A DNA stretch of 64,000 nucleotides from Apostichopus japonicus (GCF_037975245.1 NC_092570.1:2067501-2131500); one strand, 5' to 3'; shown: positions 1-11,600, counted from the stretch's first letter. The notes: generated by a model not told the origin, from the letters alone. Translations and numbers: made by a program.

Positions 1-202
1 CACCCCCTGTCCCTCTTTACCATGAAAGCCCTCTTCTATGCGTCCTGTATCTCACCCCCTGTCCCTCTCTATCATATAAGCCCTTCTATGCGTCCTGTAT
101 CTCATCCCCTGCCCCTCTCTATCATCTAAGCCCTCTCCTATGCATCCTGCATCTCACCCCCTGCCCCTCTCTATCATCTAAGCCCTCTTCTATGCATCCT
201 GT
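1..202. repeat. Minisatellite, about 52-bp unit, about 4 copies (runs off the left edge)
   Basis: The phrase CACCCCCTGTCCCTCT, a TATCAT(C/A)TAAGCC core and TATGC(G/A)TCCTG(T/C)ATCT recur at roughly 52-bp spacing. Four pyrimidine-rich units are visible with a few substitutions and small indels. The array begins before the window. Confidence 0.9.
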
Positions 203-1261
203 CACTATGCAAGCAGACTATATACTGCATGTTATTGCTCAACTATTTTTCGTCAAAGCTTAATTATTTTATGGTACACTTATTTCCCTCTCGACACTTC
301 TGCTGATGTCGGGAATGATCATAATACACTGTCACTTCTAAGTATTAAACTTACAGGTTAATAAGGAAGCCATTATGACTATAAAGAAGGCAAAAAAGGG
401 GGGGGGGGAACGGTAGGTACTAAAACTAAATAGAAATAATAATAATAATAATGATGATGTTAATAATAATAATAATCATAATAATATGTGGTGTTGGTAT
501 CATACGACAAAGAACCGTGTGTTATAAGAAGAACACTCAATAGCTACAGACCCAAACATTACAATGTTCAAAAATATAAAAAAACGAGAGGAAAAAGAAA
601 GAAAAAAACCCAAGAAAGCCAACCACTAGAGAGGTCAGGCCACAACCATCGCCATTTTTTTTCCTTCTCAAAGCAAGCATTTTCAAACCTGAAACACTTG
701 TTGATCCATTTTGTAAAAAGTTGTGCACGAATCTTCACCAGCTTTTGTTCCCATTCTTTAATTATTGGTCATCCCTTTTGTTTGGTAGCAACAGGCAACG
801 AAATGTCTACTGCTACTTTGTTCAGCCTGACGGTGTCCAGAAGTTTCTGTTTGCACTCTTAATTCACGTTGGACTGGTGGCAACGCCGTGGGGAAAAAAA
901 ACAGTAGCTTCCTCTACGTACGTCCATAGAAAGCACCAATTTTTGTATGATCTGACTCCTCCACATTTTGTTCCAAAATTCCTTCGTGACACATTAAAAT
1001 TTCGGCCCTCGTTAGGCCCTTTTGTCTCTAGGATTTTCTTCGTCCCCTGGACAGGTGTGTGTCCCATTCGGGCGTTAAACAAGAAACAAAACAGGTTACA
1101 GTGAGACCCCCTCAGTCCTGCATGCCCAGATCTGGCAAAGGCAGCAGCGATCCAGGTGCGTATTATCCCTTCAGACGATGATATCTGTCGGTGACTACAC
1201 ACTCAAGGGTGCTCAAAGTATGAAGATGTTACATAAGAGGTTTTCCTTATGAGACTGCGTT
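203..1261 (-). other. Probable 3' untranslated / downstream region of the NALF gene
   Basis: This is AT-rich sequence after the NALF stop codon on the minus strand. An ATTAAA poly(A)-signal variant can be read on the minus strand at 762-757; no canonical AATAAA was noticed before it. Open frames on both strands here show no recognisable domain. An AAT/ATG microsatellite lies at 436-485 and a G9 run near 400. The transcript end is inference only. Confidence 0.35.
436..485. repeat. AAT/ATG trinucleotide microsatellite
   Basis: An interrupted run of AAT, ATG and AAT triplets. Confidence 0.85.
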
Positions 1262-1481
1262 TCATGTTCCCGCTACTACCGTTGGTGCTATAGTCCACAT
1301 AACAAGAATGTACAAGTTTAGCGCATGTAGGACTGCATATATGCTCCCCGTGTGATGAAGACGTAATGAAGCCACCGCCCCAGAAGAGGCGGCGGATGTA
1401 ATGTTTATGACTTCAATGTTACTTTGGCAACCCAGGTCCTCAGCACTCATGGATATGTTCCCCTCCTTTGAGAAATCACAT
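1262..1481 (-). CDS. NALF1: NALF (FAM155/NLF-1) gene, exon C: C-terminal end with hydrophobic segment and stop
   Basis: Seen: on the minus strand the acceptor GCTTTGTTTCAG ends at 1482 and the exon opens at 1481. The frame requires two bases from the previous exon, exactly what exon B supplies. It encodes RCDFSKEGN, then a polar stretch with LGCQ and an N-glycosylation sequon (NIT), then a hydrophobic tail (HALNLYILVMWTIAPTVV), and stops with TGA at 1264-1262. Known family: vertebrate NALF1 has CCDV, a serine/threonine-rich stretch with one Cys, and a hydrophobic C-terminal helix of the type LCVLVLILLHTVL, so order and spacing agree. The hydrophobic end is probably a membrane anchor. The 3' untranslated region should continue below 1262. 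Confidence 0.8.
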
Positions 1482-2173
1482 CTGAAACAAAGCTCTTTCT
1501 TCTCTTGTTGTATGAGAGATCTCGATCTCGCAGTTTCTCTTGGCCCTAAAGAAGCAAAGATAAGATGGAAAGAGAAAAGAATGTGCTTTTATGACCAGCT
1601 GATTAAACTTATGGTTTGTATCAGTTTTTCGAGATGGTTTCGAGAGGGTTTAAGGCCCCCCCCTCCCCTCCACCACCATCTCCTTCATCAATGGTGACAA
1701 TATTTTGTTTTTCTTCAAAATTTGACCAACCAACCATTCAGAACACTTTACTCAAAGTTTATTTCAAATGATGAAAAAGTATCATTGGCTTTCCAAGTTT
1801 TTGGACAACTGGACTGTTACACAAGGATTTCTCATTTGCTGAGAACATTGAAACGGCCTGGACAAGCTTATATATGTTATTGTCTGACATCACTGGCAAT
1901 AGTTCTGTAAGACTAGCTGTTGTACACTCATAAGAGAAAAAAAGTCTTTGAGTAATTGTTTGTGACACTGAATTAATCGTATAAAACATTCATTAATGAA
2001 AACTAGCGAGGATGATTGATGGCTCAAGCAAGAGGGAAGGTTTTAAATAAAAAATGTGCACAAAAATATTGTGAAATGTTCATTATAATTGTAAGGATGT
2101 TTTGGTCGTATTCCTTTGTGATGGACAAAAGTCTTGTAGACACTTGAGAACGCGATGAGAATCTGATACCCAC
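1482..2173 (-). other. Intron between NALF exons B and C
   Basis: AT-rich, no recognisable coding. On the minus strand it begins GTGGGT and ends TTTCAG, and contains the unspliced read-through frame that stops at 2083. Nothing else is supported here. Confidence 0.55.
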
Positions 2174-2237
2174 CGTTGCTCGGGATCAGACTCACAGTTG
2201 TGATCACCATTTCGAGGAGGATCATGACCACCCCCCT
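2174..2237 (-). CDS. NALF1: NALF (FAM155/NLF-1) gene, exon B: linker after the cysteine-rich domain
   Basis: Seen: a 64-bp exon on the minus strand. The acceptor is CCCTTGCAG (the AG reads from 2239-2238). The donor is GTGGGT, reading downward from 2173. The first two bases AG complete the split codon left by exon A (G+AG = Glu), so phase is kept. It then reads EGGGHDPPRNGDHNCESDPEQ plus two bases, CG. The CG joins exon C's first A to give Arg, producing DPEQRCDF, which parallels the vertebrate DEPECCDV motif just after the cysteine-rich domain. If the donor were not used, this frame would run on to a stop at 2083-2085. A stronger-looking GTGAGT lies inside the exon but would leave phase 1 and break the frame into exon C. 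The short length and only moderate donor keep confidence below that of exon A. Confidence 0.7.
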
Positions 2238-2939
2238 CTGCAAGGGCGATCAAGAGTGTAGTGTGGACACTCGGGGATCGATCAACCCTAAACCACCAGT
2301 CGCTTGATTGCCCTAAACACAAATGGTTTGACAGACAGACATGCAGGAACGATTGATTTGTGGATCATCGTTGAGACCTTCTCATGCTTGGTTAACCCTC
2401 TTCAGATGGATGTTGATCCATTGTCCATTCTCAAATGTGGATCCGTCTTCCAGAGTGAAAACCAAGATCCTGATCCACCTTGTGTTCTCAAATGTTAACA
2501 AGGCCAAATTGTTATAGCGACAACAGGCAAGTCATCCTCCCCTTTACCCCCCCCCCCACATTTTCATTAGACCCCACACTCTGCATCAGACTCAACAACA
2601 TCCTGAATGAAGTTGTGACTTTTTTGCTAGAAGGAAGAATCGCATAACCATGAGCTGTGTGATGATGTGCACCACGTACTGCTATAAGTACTTGTCACTA
2701 TTGTGTCAAGTTTTCTTTTGAACTTTTATTTTATGGCATTTTGGTTATATTTAAGATTTCATACTCATGTTGCATATTTCTCTTGAGATAATGATATCTT
2801 GCACACAAGAATATTGGATATATTGAATGGGTTGCCTCTTATTGGGACAGTTCAAGATGGTCGAAGGGGGCGGTCGTCTACAAAAGTTTGAGAACCACTG
2901 CTGTAGAAGAAAGACTGGACATTTTCAACAAAATCTTAC
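2238..2939 (-). other. Intron between NALF exons A and B
   Basis: Begins GTAAGA and ends CTTGCAG on the minus strand. It holds the hAT end at 2881-2900 and a C13-type run near 2548. No coding is supported. Confidence 0.6.
2881..2900 (-). mobile_element. Terminal inverted repeat of a hAT-type DNA transposon remnant
   Basis: On the minus strand, starting at 2900, the sequence reads CAGTGGTTCTCAAACTTTTG and continues into a C-rich block (GACCGCCCCCTTCGA). This is the widely known terminus of Charlie-like hAT elements, which continue with a similar C-rich stretch. The element would extend toward lower coordinates inside the intron between exons A and B. I could not find the opposite end or a matching 8-bp duplication, so it is probably truncated or decayed. 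It lies about 35 bp from the exon A donor. Confidence 0.6.
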
Positions 2940-3114
2940 CGCTGCAGAAAAATGTTCTCTGTCCGCAGTAGGGTTTTTGAGGCAAAAAGTAAGGGCATCT
3001 TGCTTCCGTCCTTTCACAAAACTCCTCGCATGGATCTACCTGGGTCTCGTCTCCATTTTCGTCCTCGTAAAAATAAGGAATCTGAGTAGCACATAGCCAG
3101 TCTCCGTAGGCTTT
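2940..3114 (-). CDS. NALF1: NALF (FAM155/NLF-1) gene, exon A: cysteine-rich domain
   Basis: Seen: read on the minus strand, a pyrimidine-rich tract ending in AAACAG (3117-3115) precedes an open 175-bp exon, followed by the strong donor GTAAGA from 2939 downward. Codons begin AAA GCC TAC and end with one spare G (phase 1). The 58 encoded residues include AYGDWLC, DPCEEFC and RCPYFLP, then a GQxTFFCSG end. Known family: vertebrate NALF1/NALF2 have the same order, a YKAWLC-like start, PCxxYC, RCPFILP and a SFICTG-like end. These proteins are membrane-associated auxiliary subunits of the NALCN sodium-leak channel and promote its folding and surface expression; this domain contacts the channel from outside. 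Odd: the vertebrate Cys before PC is missing, while an extra Cys follows the PYFLP motif. NALF1 is used as the family name; an invertebrate copy would be co-orthologous to NALF1 and NALF2. Confidence 0.86.
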
Positions 3115-3720
3115 CTGTTTCAAAAAAAGAGATAATGAAAACAGTCAGATAAATTTGTTGTACCAAACTTAGTGAAATTATTAATCAATGCATGTCATTT
3201 TTATTTGAAACTGAAATTCAATTATCACCAAGTTTGCCAAGATTGCCAGCCAGACAGTTTTTGACACAAATAAAATTTGAATTGTGTAGTAAATTTTGAA
3301 ACATAAGGTCATTTCAGGAAATATAAGTATACATTGATGTTTTCCACTCCATCTTACTGGCAGATGTAACTTTGAAGGTTCCCCAAAATGTCTAATTCTT
3401 TATTTTTTTTACCAATATTATGGGAATTAACAGAAAGACTGTAATCCTCTCCTAGCAAGAAGATATGCAACAAAACATAAATCATAAACAAAATGGAAGT
3501 GTAGGCTTCATATTCCAGTTTCGATTTTTAGTTACTTAGTAGCATTTTTTCCCGGGAAAAATTGATTCGTTATTGCACAGCAACATGGGCACAGTCATAC
3601 AAGTGCCACAGTGTACAGCATTTTTTGTACACAGGAACCTTTTGGCAACCGTATGTGTCCTTTGGACAAGAATACTTGTAAGTAGCACAACAGTCATTTG
3701 CAAACAATATATGCATTAAT

Positions 3721-3993
3721 AGTTTTATTATACTGAGATGGTATGGCCATGTCACAAGATCGACAGGACTGGCTAAGACGATCCTGCAGAGCACGGTACC
3801 GGGAGGAAGAAGGAGAGGCAGACAGAGAAAAATATGGGAGGACAACATCCCAGAGTGGACGGGCCTCAAACTGCCTGATGCCCTACGAGAGGCCGAGGAC
3901 AGGAAGAAGTGGAGAGAAGTAGATGCGAGGGCATCTGTGGCGCCCCTACGGTCTACCAGACTCCGGGATAGGTGAGTTGAGAGTTTTATTATA
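3721..3993. repeat. 12-bp target-site duplication bounding the LINE fragment
   Basis: The two copies of AGTTTTATTATA at 3721-3732 and 3982-3993 are identical and directly abut the retroelement fragment on each side. Confidence 0.85.
3733..3981 (+). mobile_element. 5'-truncated non-LTR retrotransposon: reverse-transcriptase ORF C-terminus
   Basis: Seen: an uninterrupted frame from 3733 to the TGA at 3973-3975 encodes 80 residues containing LRWYGHV, a basic GGRRRGRQRKIWEDNI stretch and AEDRKKWREV. This is the usual ending of LINE ORF2 proteins (RWxGHV, GRxRKRW, DRxxWR). Only 6 bp (GTTGAG) follow the stop. The insert is flanked by perfect 12-bp direct repeats, AGTTTTATTATA, at 3721-3732 and 3982-3993, which are the target-site duplication. 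It is therefore a severely 5'-truncated copy whose remaining frame is intact, suggesting a fairly recent insertion. The LINE clade cannot be fixed from this piece. It has no role in the host gene and lies on the antisense side of the NALF intron. Confidence 0.88.
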
Positions 3994-5080
3994 TCATTGT
4001 TTCCCAGTCTTTTTATCTTAAAAGGGTAACCGTTTGCAATCGAGCAGGGGGGGGGGGGGATTAATTGAGTGCGCAAATGATGAACACACTGATGTTGAAT
4101 GCCTGCAAGGTTTATCATGCTACAACGCATAGTGTTTGCTTCCAAGTTTTATTAGATTGCAATTACAGGCTAAGATGATGGCCAAATTAATTAAATGATA
4201 TCAGCATTATTCATAGAGAAAAAAAGTCATTTCCCATGAAAACTGATGAAATCTTGCAAATCGTTTAATTCACATCCCGATGAAAACCAAATCTACGGAT
4301 GACAAGGCATTAATTTGGCCTTCAATAACGTGTGAAGAGCGAATATTACGAGAGTTTAAATCGTCTCACTTTGCAATGTTCTGTCAAGAGTTTATAATGA
4401 TAACCAGTGGTTTGGACTTATCTGGTTATTTGTTAGATTGGCATCATAAAGCTTTAAGTTGCTACAGATGTCAATATCACACACTACTTAATATTAATCA
4501 GCATATCTGGAGCAGCCTTACACCCAACCATATCTCTGGTATATTAAGTAGTGTGATATTGCACAGGGTTTTTGATGGAAATATTACAGCATGATTGATG
4601 GTTGAGCACTTTATCGAAAATTAAGAGCAAGTGCTTAATTATTTATCCGAGTCACATTTTACAATGCACAACCCAGACCGTGTGACACCATTATGTAGAT
4701 GTACCAAATCTCTGGAAATTGACCATAGCTGCATTGTTCATTATGGCTTTTTCATTTCAACGTTGTATCCATTTTCAAGTAGTATATCCAGAATTTGGTC
4801 TGCTATTCCAAGAAATCATCAAGTGTTTATTTTAAATATTACTGTAGGAGGAAGAGATTGTTGACACACTAATTGTCCAGCTCGTAGCATTCTTTTAATT
4901 TAATCTTATTTTCCCTTCCCTTCCCCTCCCCCCCCCCCCCTTTTACCTGTTTTGCCTCTAATAATATGGAAACAAGAATTTATTTCTTGAAGGTCCAAAG
5001 GTTATGCAAAGATCTTAACATGGAAATAAAGGTAAAAGTTGTAAGTTAACAGTATTGCATAAAGGTAAGGCCTTTCTCAC

Positions 5081-5290
5081 ATGATCGAAGACATGCACAA
5101 TTCAAACGCTCGCTCCTGGGGACACATCTACGTGCCCCCTGGGGGACTTCCCATAGGGTGCAGTTGCAAACCGGCACATGCAACTATATTTACAAGTTAC
5201 CTAACAGGTTCCCCACACTTACACACCTGGGAGATGGAGATTGCTGTATCCAGGGACTTGCTTGAACATGCGATTCTTAGATCGTAAAGT
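5081..5290. repeat. Possible interspersed-repeat fragment
   Basis: This block is richer in GC than its flanks and includes a GTGCCCCCTGGGGGACTTCC stretch and an ACACCTGGGAGATGGAG stretch. It looks like phrases common in marine-invertebrate dispersed repeats. No terminal structure or second copy was found in the window, so the call rests on general appearance. Confidence 0.3.
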
Positions 5291-8113
5291 CTCTTGCCTT
5301 TAGCCATGTGATCAAAGCACCCACATGGTATTACTCTTAAAAAGATGAAATTCGTTGTTCCATGATCTCTCTAAATATCAATGCCTATGAGATGACTAAT
5401 TTGTCTTTAATTACTCTTTGTTTTCTAGTGGTCACCATGTATAGGAATCCTTTACTTTGTGTACACATATTAAAAGCAACAGAATTGATCAAACTTACAA
5501 TTAATGTAGCTTTTTGTACATCGTTAAGGAATATTCATAAAGTATTCAATTCACTCTAGATTCTGTCAAATATTTAAATTAATGCATATATATAGATCTC
5601 TGTGAACATGATGGCATATAACTCTTCTCCACAAAAACATTAGCTTGTGGACAGCCCCCCATTTTCCCTGCCCCCTACTTGGATGGTGTTTATACACATC
5701 TACTGATTCTGTATTAAATAACAAGATAAACCTAACAACAAAAATTAATGCCCATATTCTGGTACACCACAGATGACGGTATGCAAAAAACCAACCAGCT
5801 GCTCAAAATGCAGAACCAAAGAAATTCCTAAAATGCTAATTAATTCTCCTCGTCAAGAAAGCAAAAACATAACAAAAAAACATGAGAAACATCTGCACTT
5901 TTATTTCATCATTTCATGTTTATTTGGAGATATATGTCAAGCATGAAATAGGAAGGAGGTACTCTGTCAATACATTCTAAAACAAAAGTAAACAAAGAAA
6001 GATACCTCATAATTAATGGAATGGGGGAGGAGGAGAGGGGGGGGGTATTTGTTTTCCCTTTCTGAGAAGAAATAGTTAGAGAGCAACACTGGTTCAAACC
6101 GTACTACTTCATGAATTTACTGAAATATGATAAGTCTGACATGACATATCAGTTGTCTGCCAGGGGGCATTCTCCTTTTGTACCTCTAAAGGGTACCCCC
6201 AATGGCCTCAGTGTCTCCTCTGGGTTTCATGTTTTTAATATATATTTCAAACTTTTGGTATGCCCCAGCAGCACTGATTTTTGGGCTATTTAAATACTAT
6301 AGGGGCCTCAAAAATACAAGACTAGATGAAAGAGCTAAAGTTAATCCAAAATTTAAATACTAACATGATAAAACACATGGACCATTTAACAGATCACTTC
6401 CTACAGATTATGAAGATAAATCAATCTCTTGGAGGAATGCATAGACGACTGATGGACGGACAAACAGACTAATAGACAAACAGACAGATGACACGTGGTT
6501 GGAATCAAGAGGGCACACTATGTAGCTTCGATGCTGCTATGTGACAAAACAAGATGTAATTTTCAGCAGATTGACTGAGTCAGCGATCGAATTGATTGGA
6601 CTCGCTCGCTTGTTGTTTATAAAGGGCAGGAAACTAGTGAGCACAAATTTCCACTTACCCTCAGAGGACGCAGTTTAAAATGTCATTCATATGAGGACAT
6701 GCTAGGCCTCAGCTGGGGGCTCAGCCTGTAGATACCAAGGCGACTGTGTGTGGTGATTATTTGTACCACACTATAATGAACATTCCACAAAATTAGTGGT
6801 GGTTATGAAGACCAGCTATGACTATAAATAAGTTACAATTGGGAGATGTTGTTGTTAGTGAAGGAGATCTGCCTATGGATTATATATGGAAATAATTTAC
6901 AATAGACAGTACTGTAACAATCCTTGATCATGTGGAACGCCGCCATGCGCTTTAATAAGCGCTAAGATTTATTCTAAAAAGTGTAACAAAAAGTGGGACA
7001 AAGAGTGGTTGATCACACTTCCTGTCTGTGAACTTTCAATTTTATTTGTAAATTTTAATATCTTGTCATATTTCACCTAATTAAATGTTGGTATGCAAAT
7101 AAGACACCCCCACTGATTCACACTAGCATCTTATCACATACGTACACCACCACCGCATTATAAGCTTGATAATAACATTTCAACACATTATGAGTGTGTA
7201 CAGCCATTGTAATGGAAAACTTGATAGAAATTTGTAGCAAATTGGGAAGACAGTGTTTCCAGTTTGAGTAAGTTTATTCTAGGTAGATATAGGAAAGTTC
7301 TATTAACTGATAGTTATTAATGATTAATTGACAGGAAAACTAGTAAGGAAGGATTCGACTAAACGTTGTTCGTGTATTGCTTGTAAGGGCAATAGCTATC
7401 TAAACTAAAACTTAACTTAAAAGTGCTCAGGACAAAATTATTATTAAAGAAAATACAGTCCAATCATCCACAACTGATGTTGCAGTTTATCACATTATCA
7501 CAGACTGGGAATTCATGTTCCTCCTTAGATTGTTACATCACAAGATAGCAGATTTCTGATCTAAAATGTTAATTTAAAGTTAGCATTCCTCCTTTCCTGA
7601 ACATTAATCAATACTCATGCTTCAACTAAACTGTGTCACACAGATGATCGAGGTAAACTCCCTGCCTCCTCAAACGAGTCAGTGCCGTTATCTTGCTATG
7701 ATGTCATCCCTATTTTACGCTCCTCTGTGACTTTAAAGCAAAGTTGAAAACTGTTATAGCAGTGAACGCACTGCACTGTGAGACTGTATAACTGACTGCA
7801 ATACCTTGTGGATGTAGGCATATCATTTATTGGTCAAATACAAGTAGAAAAGAATAATTTGCTGGTCAAACAAAGAGTAAAGGTAGGCTACCTTTGAGAC
7901 CTTTCTAGTGTAGATAGTTTTTCCTGATTAGACTTTTTTTCTTTCATCTGAGTCATATCTGTTGCATGATCTTTTTGATGCTCATGCTAATTCCAGAATC
8001 CAAAATTGAAACTGTAGATGAATTTCTTGGCCTTAGGGTTTTCTACCTTTTGGATGTTCCCATTTTTTAAGGAATTTCATAAGTTTCTTGTAGAGCATTT
8101 GTTGCAGCAGCCC

Positions 8114-8134
8114 AAAAAAAAAAAAAAAAAAAAA
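8114..8134. repeat. Poly(A) run
   Basis: About 21 consecutive A, in the sequence before the MITE. Confidence 0.9.
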
Positions 8135-8266
8135 TTGCCAATTTAACAATACAATTTGAAAATTTTTACAATTTGGAATTTTTACGATCACCAACTTTCA
8201 AGATCTCTGAAGAAATGTTCAAGCATCTAGCCAGAAAATTTAATGCAAGTAATCTACCAGATGTTA

Positions 8267-8671
8267 AGGCCCGGTCACACTATACCGATTTTTTATCGGA
8301 ATACTATCCGATTTTCCCGGAGGAATCGAAACAGCCTGTTTTTCGTTCGGGTCTTCTAGCCACAGTGATAAAGGACCTGATTTGCTATCTGTTGAGCCAT
8401 TCCGATGTGGAATAGCCCTCTCCTAACTTTTGATATTGACTCCGTTTCCTTTTATCGGATAGCTATCCGATTTCTCTTCCGATTTTTATCGTTTTTGGAT
8501 GTGACGTCACTTCAGAATGTAGTCCGTTCCAGAACCCCTCAGGTATGGAGTAGGTATTCGAATATTCCACTGCATTCATTACATTCACTACCACAAACCT
8601 CACTCTTCGGCCTAAAATCGGAAATATCGGACCGTATTCCGATAAAATATCGCTGTAGTGTGACCGGGCCT
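8267..8671. mobile_element. Non-autonomous DNA transposon (MITE), PIF/Harbinger-like
   Basis: Seen: terminal inverted repeats of about 54 bp starting AGGCCCGGTCACACT at 8267 and ending AGTGTGACCGGGCCT at 8671, roughly 85-90% matched. TTA is repeated directly outside both ends (8264-8266 and 8672-8674). Total length is 405 bp with no coding capacity; the short open frames inside are chance. A 3-bp TTA duplication with GGCCC-type termini is typical of PIF/Harbinger. The alternative is a TTAA-duplicating family (left TTAA, right TTTA) such as Kolobok or piggyBac. Internally it is rich in TCCGAT/ATCGGA hexamers, including the perfect palindrome ATCGGATAGCTATCCGAT. Confidence 0.82.
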
Positions 8672-8674
8672 TTA

Positions 8675-11600
8675 TATATGTAAAAATGTAACTTGCTCAC
8701 CAATTATTGTTAAACAATACATTCATGATTATAGCCAGATGGGTAGGATGGGGATGTATATAGCCCAAATTTAAACATGACAGGTGATCCATTATTATCA
8801 CCCATTCCCCTCTACTCAGCATTTGCGCCAGTTTGCAATAAGTTGTTTCCATCATCTCCGATCACGCATGGTGACCTCAACTAAGTGTTCACATATATGT
8901 GTAGTAGGTTTTGAGTTTTCATGAAGTTTGTTTCTCACGTTAGGGTTTTTCAATGTTATGAAAATGGTATGGTTTTGTACACAAACACATCATAGTTGCA
9001 TTTGTGTACCAATTTCCATCTAGGGGATACCTTGATAACTAATTCCCTGTTATATGGGTATCATTGTCAATGCTTACTACAAATAATATTTGCTAAAAAT
9101 CTACCAATTCATGACAATAAAGCAAGCAATTAAACCAGTGATGTTGATTTAATACCTATTAATGCAGACATTTTACACCACAAACACATTTTTTATATCA
9201 TCCTCAACAATTCAGTGCAGTTGTCAACTATTAATCTCTGCAAAAAAATTATTTTAAAGATTAAAAAGGAAAAAAAGGAAGAAAAAAAAAAGGAAGGAAA
9301 AAAGAACTTTTAACGGATTCTTTCGATGGTCCCGTCTACCTTTAAGGAGATTACTTAAAACTAATTTGCCATTCACTCGAGCTTCACTCATCTTTATTCA
9401 GAGGCTTCTTGCAATGAACTTTATGTTCAAGGCACATCTCTCTTATAGTCAAAGAAAGTTAAAGCAACTGTTTGCAATTAATTTTTTCACCAAATTTCTG
9501 ACAGTTTTTACCCAAACTATCTCTCAGAATTAAACTGAGCTTGATCAAACTAATTAAGACACTATCTTCTCAGATAATTTTTTCTTCTTCTTCAAACGAA
9601 AGCTTGTCAATAATAGGCAAGGATGAAAATATTAATTTTCAAATATTTTCTTGATACTTGAAATATATGATAACTATACAAGTTACACAGGCCATCAATT
9701 CAACTTCATTTGTTTACTTAGCTTTATTTATGTCAACTATCCAGTATAGTATTATCAAATGAGGAAAAAGCAAAAAAATGGAAAAAGCTAATTTTAACGG
9801 AGCACTCATAAATGTATTATTTATATAAGGTTTCTACAGAAGGTATTGCACTGTTTCTGCAAACCTTTGATCCTTCATCAATCAACAGAAACAAGATGAT
9901 GACGTGTACTACTACGCAGGAAATCACATGTATCCAGTATCACATCTCTAAATGCTATGCCAAATGGTGAAATTGCAATATGCTTCCAATGATGTATCAA
10001 GCAGGAAGGGTTTTTTTTTAACAGACGAACAGCAGTACTTTATAACAAACATAAAATTCTGAGCCTTCAAATCTACTACACAAACTTTCAACACTAAATA
10101 TTCCCTGATATGGTCATTGCTAAAATTGTTCTATCTTGGACAATTACTGTACTGATGTGTACACATGCAATGCACAAGCAAGGTGCTTAGCATATTCTTT
10201 GCACTGACTAATATATATCTACACGGGTCAATATGTACATATGTATGTATGTATTTCATGCATTATTGTGTATGATCAAACAATTTGCACTAAAAGGACA
10301 ATATCCCTCATCTTGGAGATCATACTTACAGTAGTTAGCTGTGGGTATGTCTTATAAATATGCCACTGATTTTTCATTCAAAAACATCTAAATTCTCAGT
10401 TTAAATATGGACCAATGTGAGCAGATCTCTGTACAGAAACAAATGATCAATAAGACAGCATAAGGCAAGGGAGGTGGAAGGGGGTGGGAGAGGTGGAAGG
10501 GGGTGGGAGGAGGGAGAAGATGTTTAAATCCTTTTTCCCCACAGAAGTTGAAAGTGCTTTTTGTACAATAATCAATCTCAAATTCTATTTTGATTCCTAA
10601 ATAATACTAAATTGCTCTCGGGAAGTTTTCTCTCCCTTGTTTTGTTTTAATGGATTGACATACATGGAAAGTTCAGCTCCTTGGCGACATAAATCTAACA
10701 CATTAAGAATAAATGTTGTAAACAAGGTCTGAATCTAACCATAGCTCTAAACTCTGTTTTAATGCTTATACCCATCTACCACCTAATACCTATGTTCTTG
10801 TATTCAGTCATATGAGGAAATATATCCCAAGACACATTGACTAACCGGCTGCGGTTAGTCCTCAACACATCTCTTTAAAGTAAGGTACTTCGGAAGTTCC
10901 TGCTGAGACAAGTATTCCTTCAGTTCTGTTTGTGTGTCAGCTGACATGTGGCCTCGTTTTGGATTTTTTTTTTTTTTTTTAAACTATTTCTTACATCAGG
11001 GTCTTCTTTTAATGAATAGCTGCTGCAGTCTCAAAGTTCTGTTCATTCCACTGACAGTGGCATTTAACAGTGAATGCATTCTGGCTGCACTTGAGGAGAA
11101 GAAAGAAGCTTTAAAGTATAGTTAAGAAGCAGGAGAGCTGAAGAAGCAGCAGAGACAGATAGTAGAGCACAAGCAATATATTCTAAGAATGACCTATTAA
11201 ATCCGGTATGAAGATGTAGTTTGTGAAAACATATATTGAGGTGTGCAATAAATGTTGACAGATCGCAAAGGAACGGCCATGTTATATGTTGAATGTAAGA
11301 TGGAGAGGGGGTGGGGGGGGCATGCAGGTGGAGCAAGTTTCTTTAAATCAACCTTATCATTTGTAGTCTTGATATGTCACAAAAAGGAAGCTCATCTCCC
11401 ACAAAGTCAAATGAGACGTCCCTTATAGGCCTGACAATAAGGGAGGCGGTCTGGTGGGGGGGTTCTGGTAACAAATTGGTCCCTGGTCAGTTGTAAAACT
11501 CTCACACAAGTGACAACACATTTTGACTTAAATTTGTTAAAGCCATTACTTGGTGGAATTGTGTCCATAATTATCTGTTTGAAGTTGGACTATTAAAGAG

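Larger units (their letters stand above)
3994..8263. other. AT-rich intronic DNA without a supported gene
   Basis: Holds G/C homopolymer runs (near 4050, 4927 and 6040) and a CpG-richer patch at 5081-5290 that resembles an interspersed repeat. Short open frames show no recognisable domain. Confidence 0.5.

Noticed and set aside
2083-2237. Reading exon B through to the stop at 2083 as the terminal exon
   Set aside because: The resulting tail lacks the hydrophobic C-terminus of the family, while splicing at the 2173 GTGGGT donor gives the CD motif and joins exon C in phase. Kept only as a possible alternative isoform.
2479-2500. GTGTTCTCAAATGTT as the other end of the hAT element
   Set aside because: Only a loose match to the terminal repeat, and the 8-bp flank does not match that at 2901-2908.
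3570-4145. 191-codon minus-strand frame
   Set aside because: It runs antisense through the LINE fragment, whose true frame is on the plus strand; the rest has no domain.
8173-8683. Two overlapping open frames
   Set aside because: They lie largely in the MITE and cross its terminal repeats; no domain.
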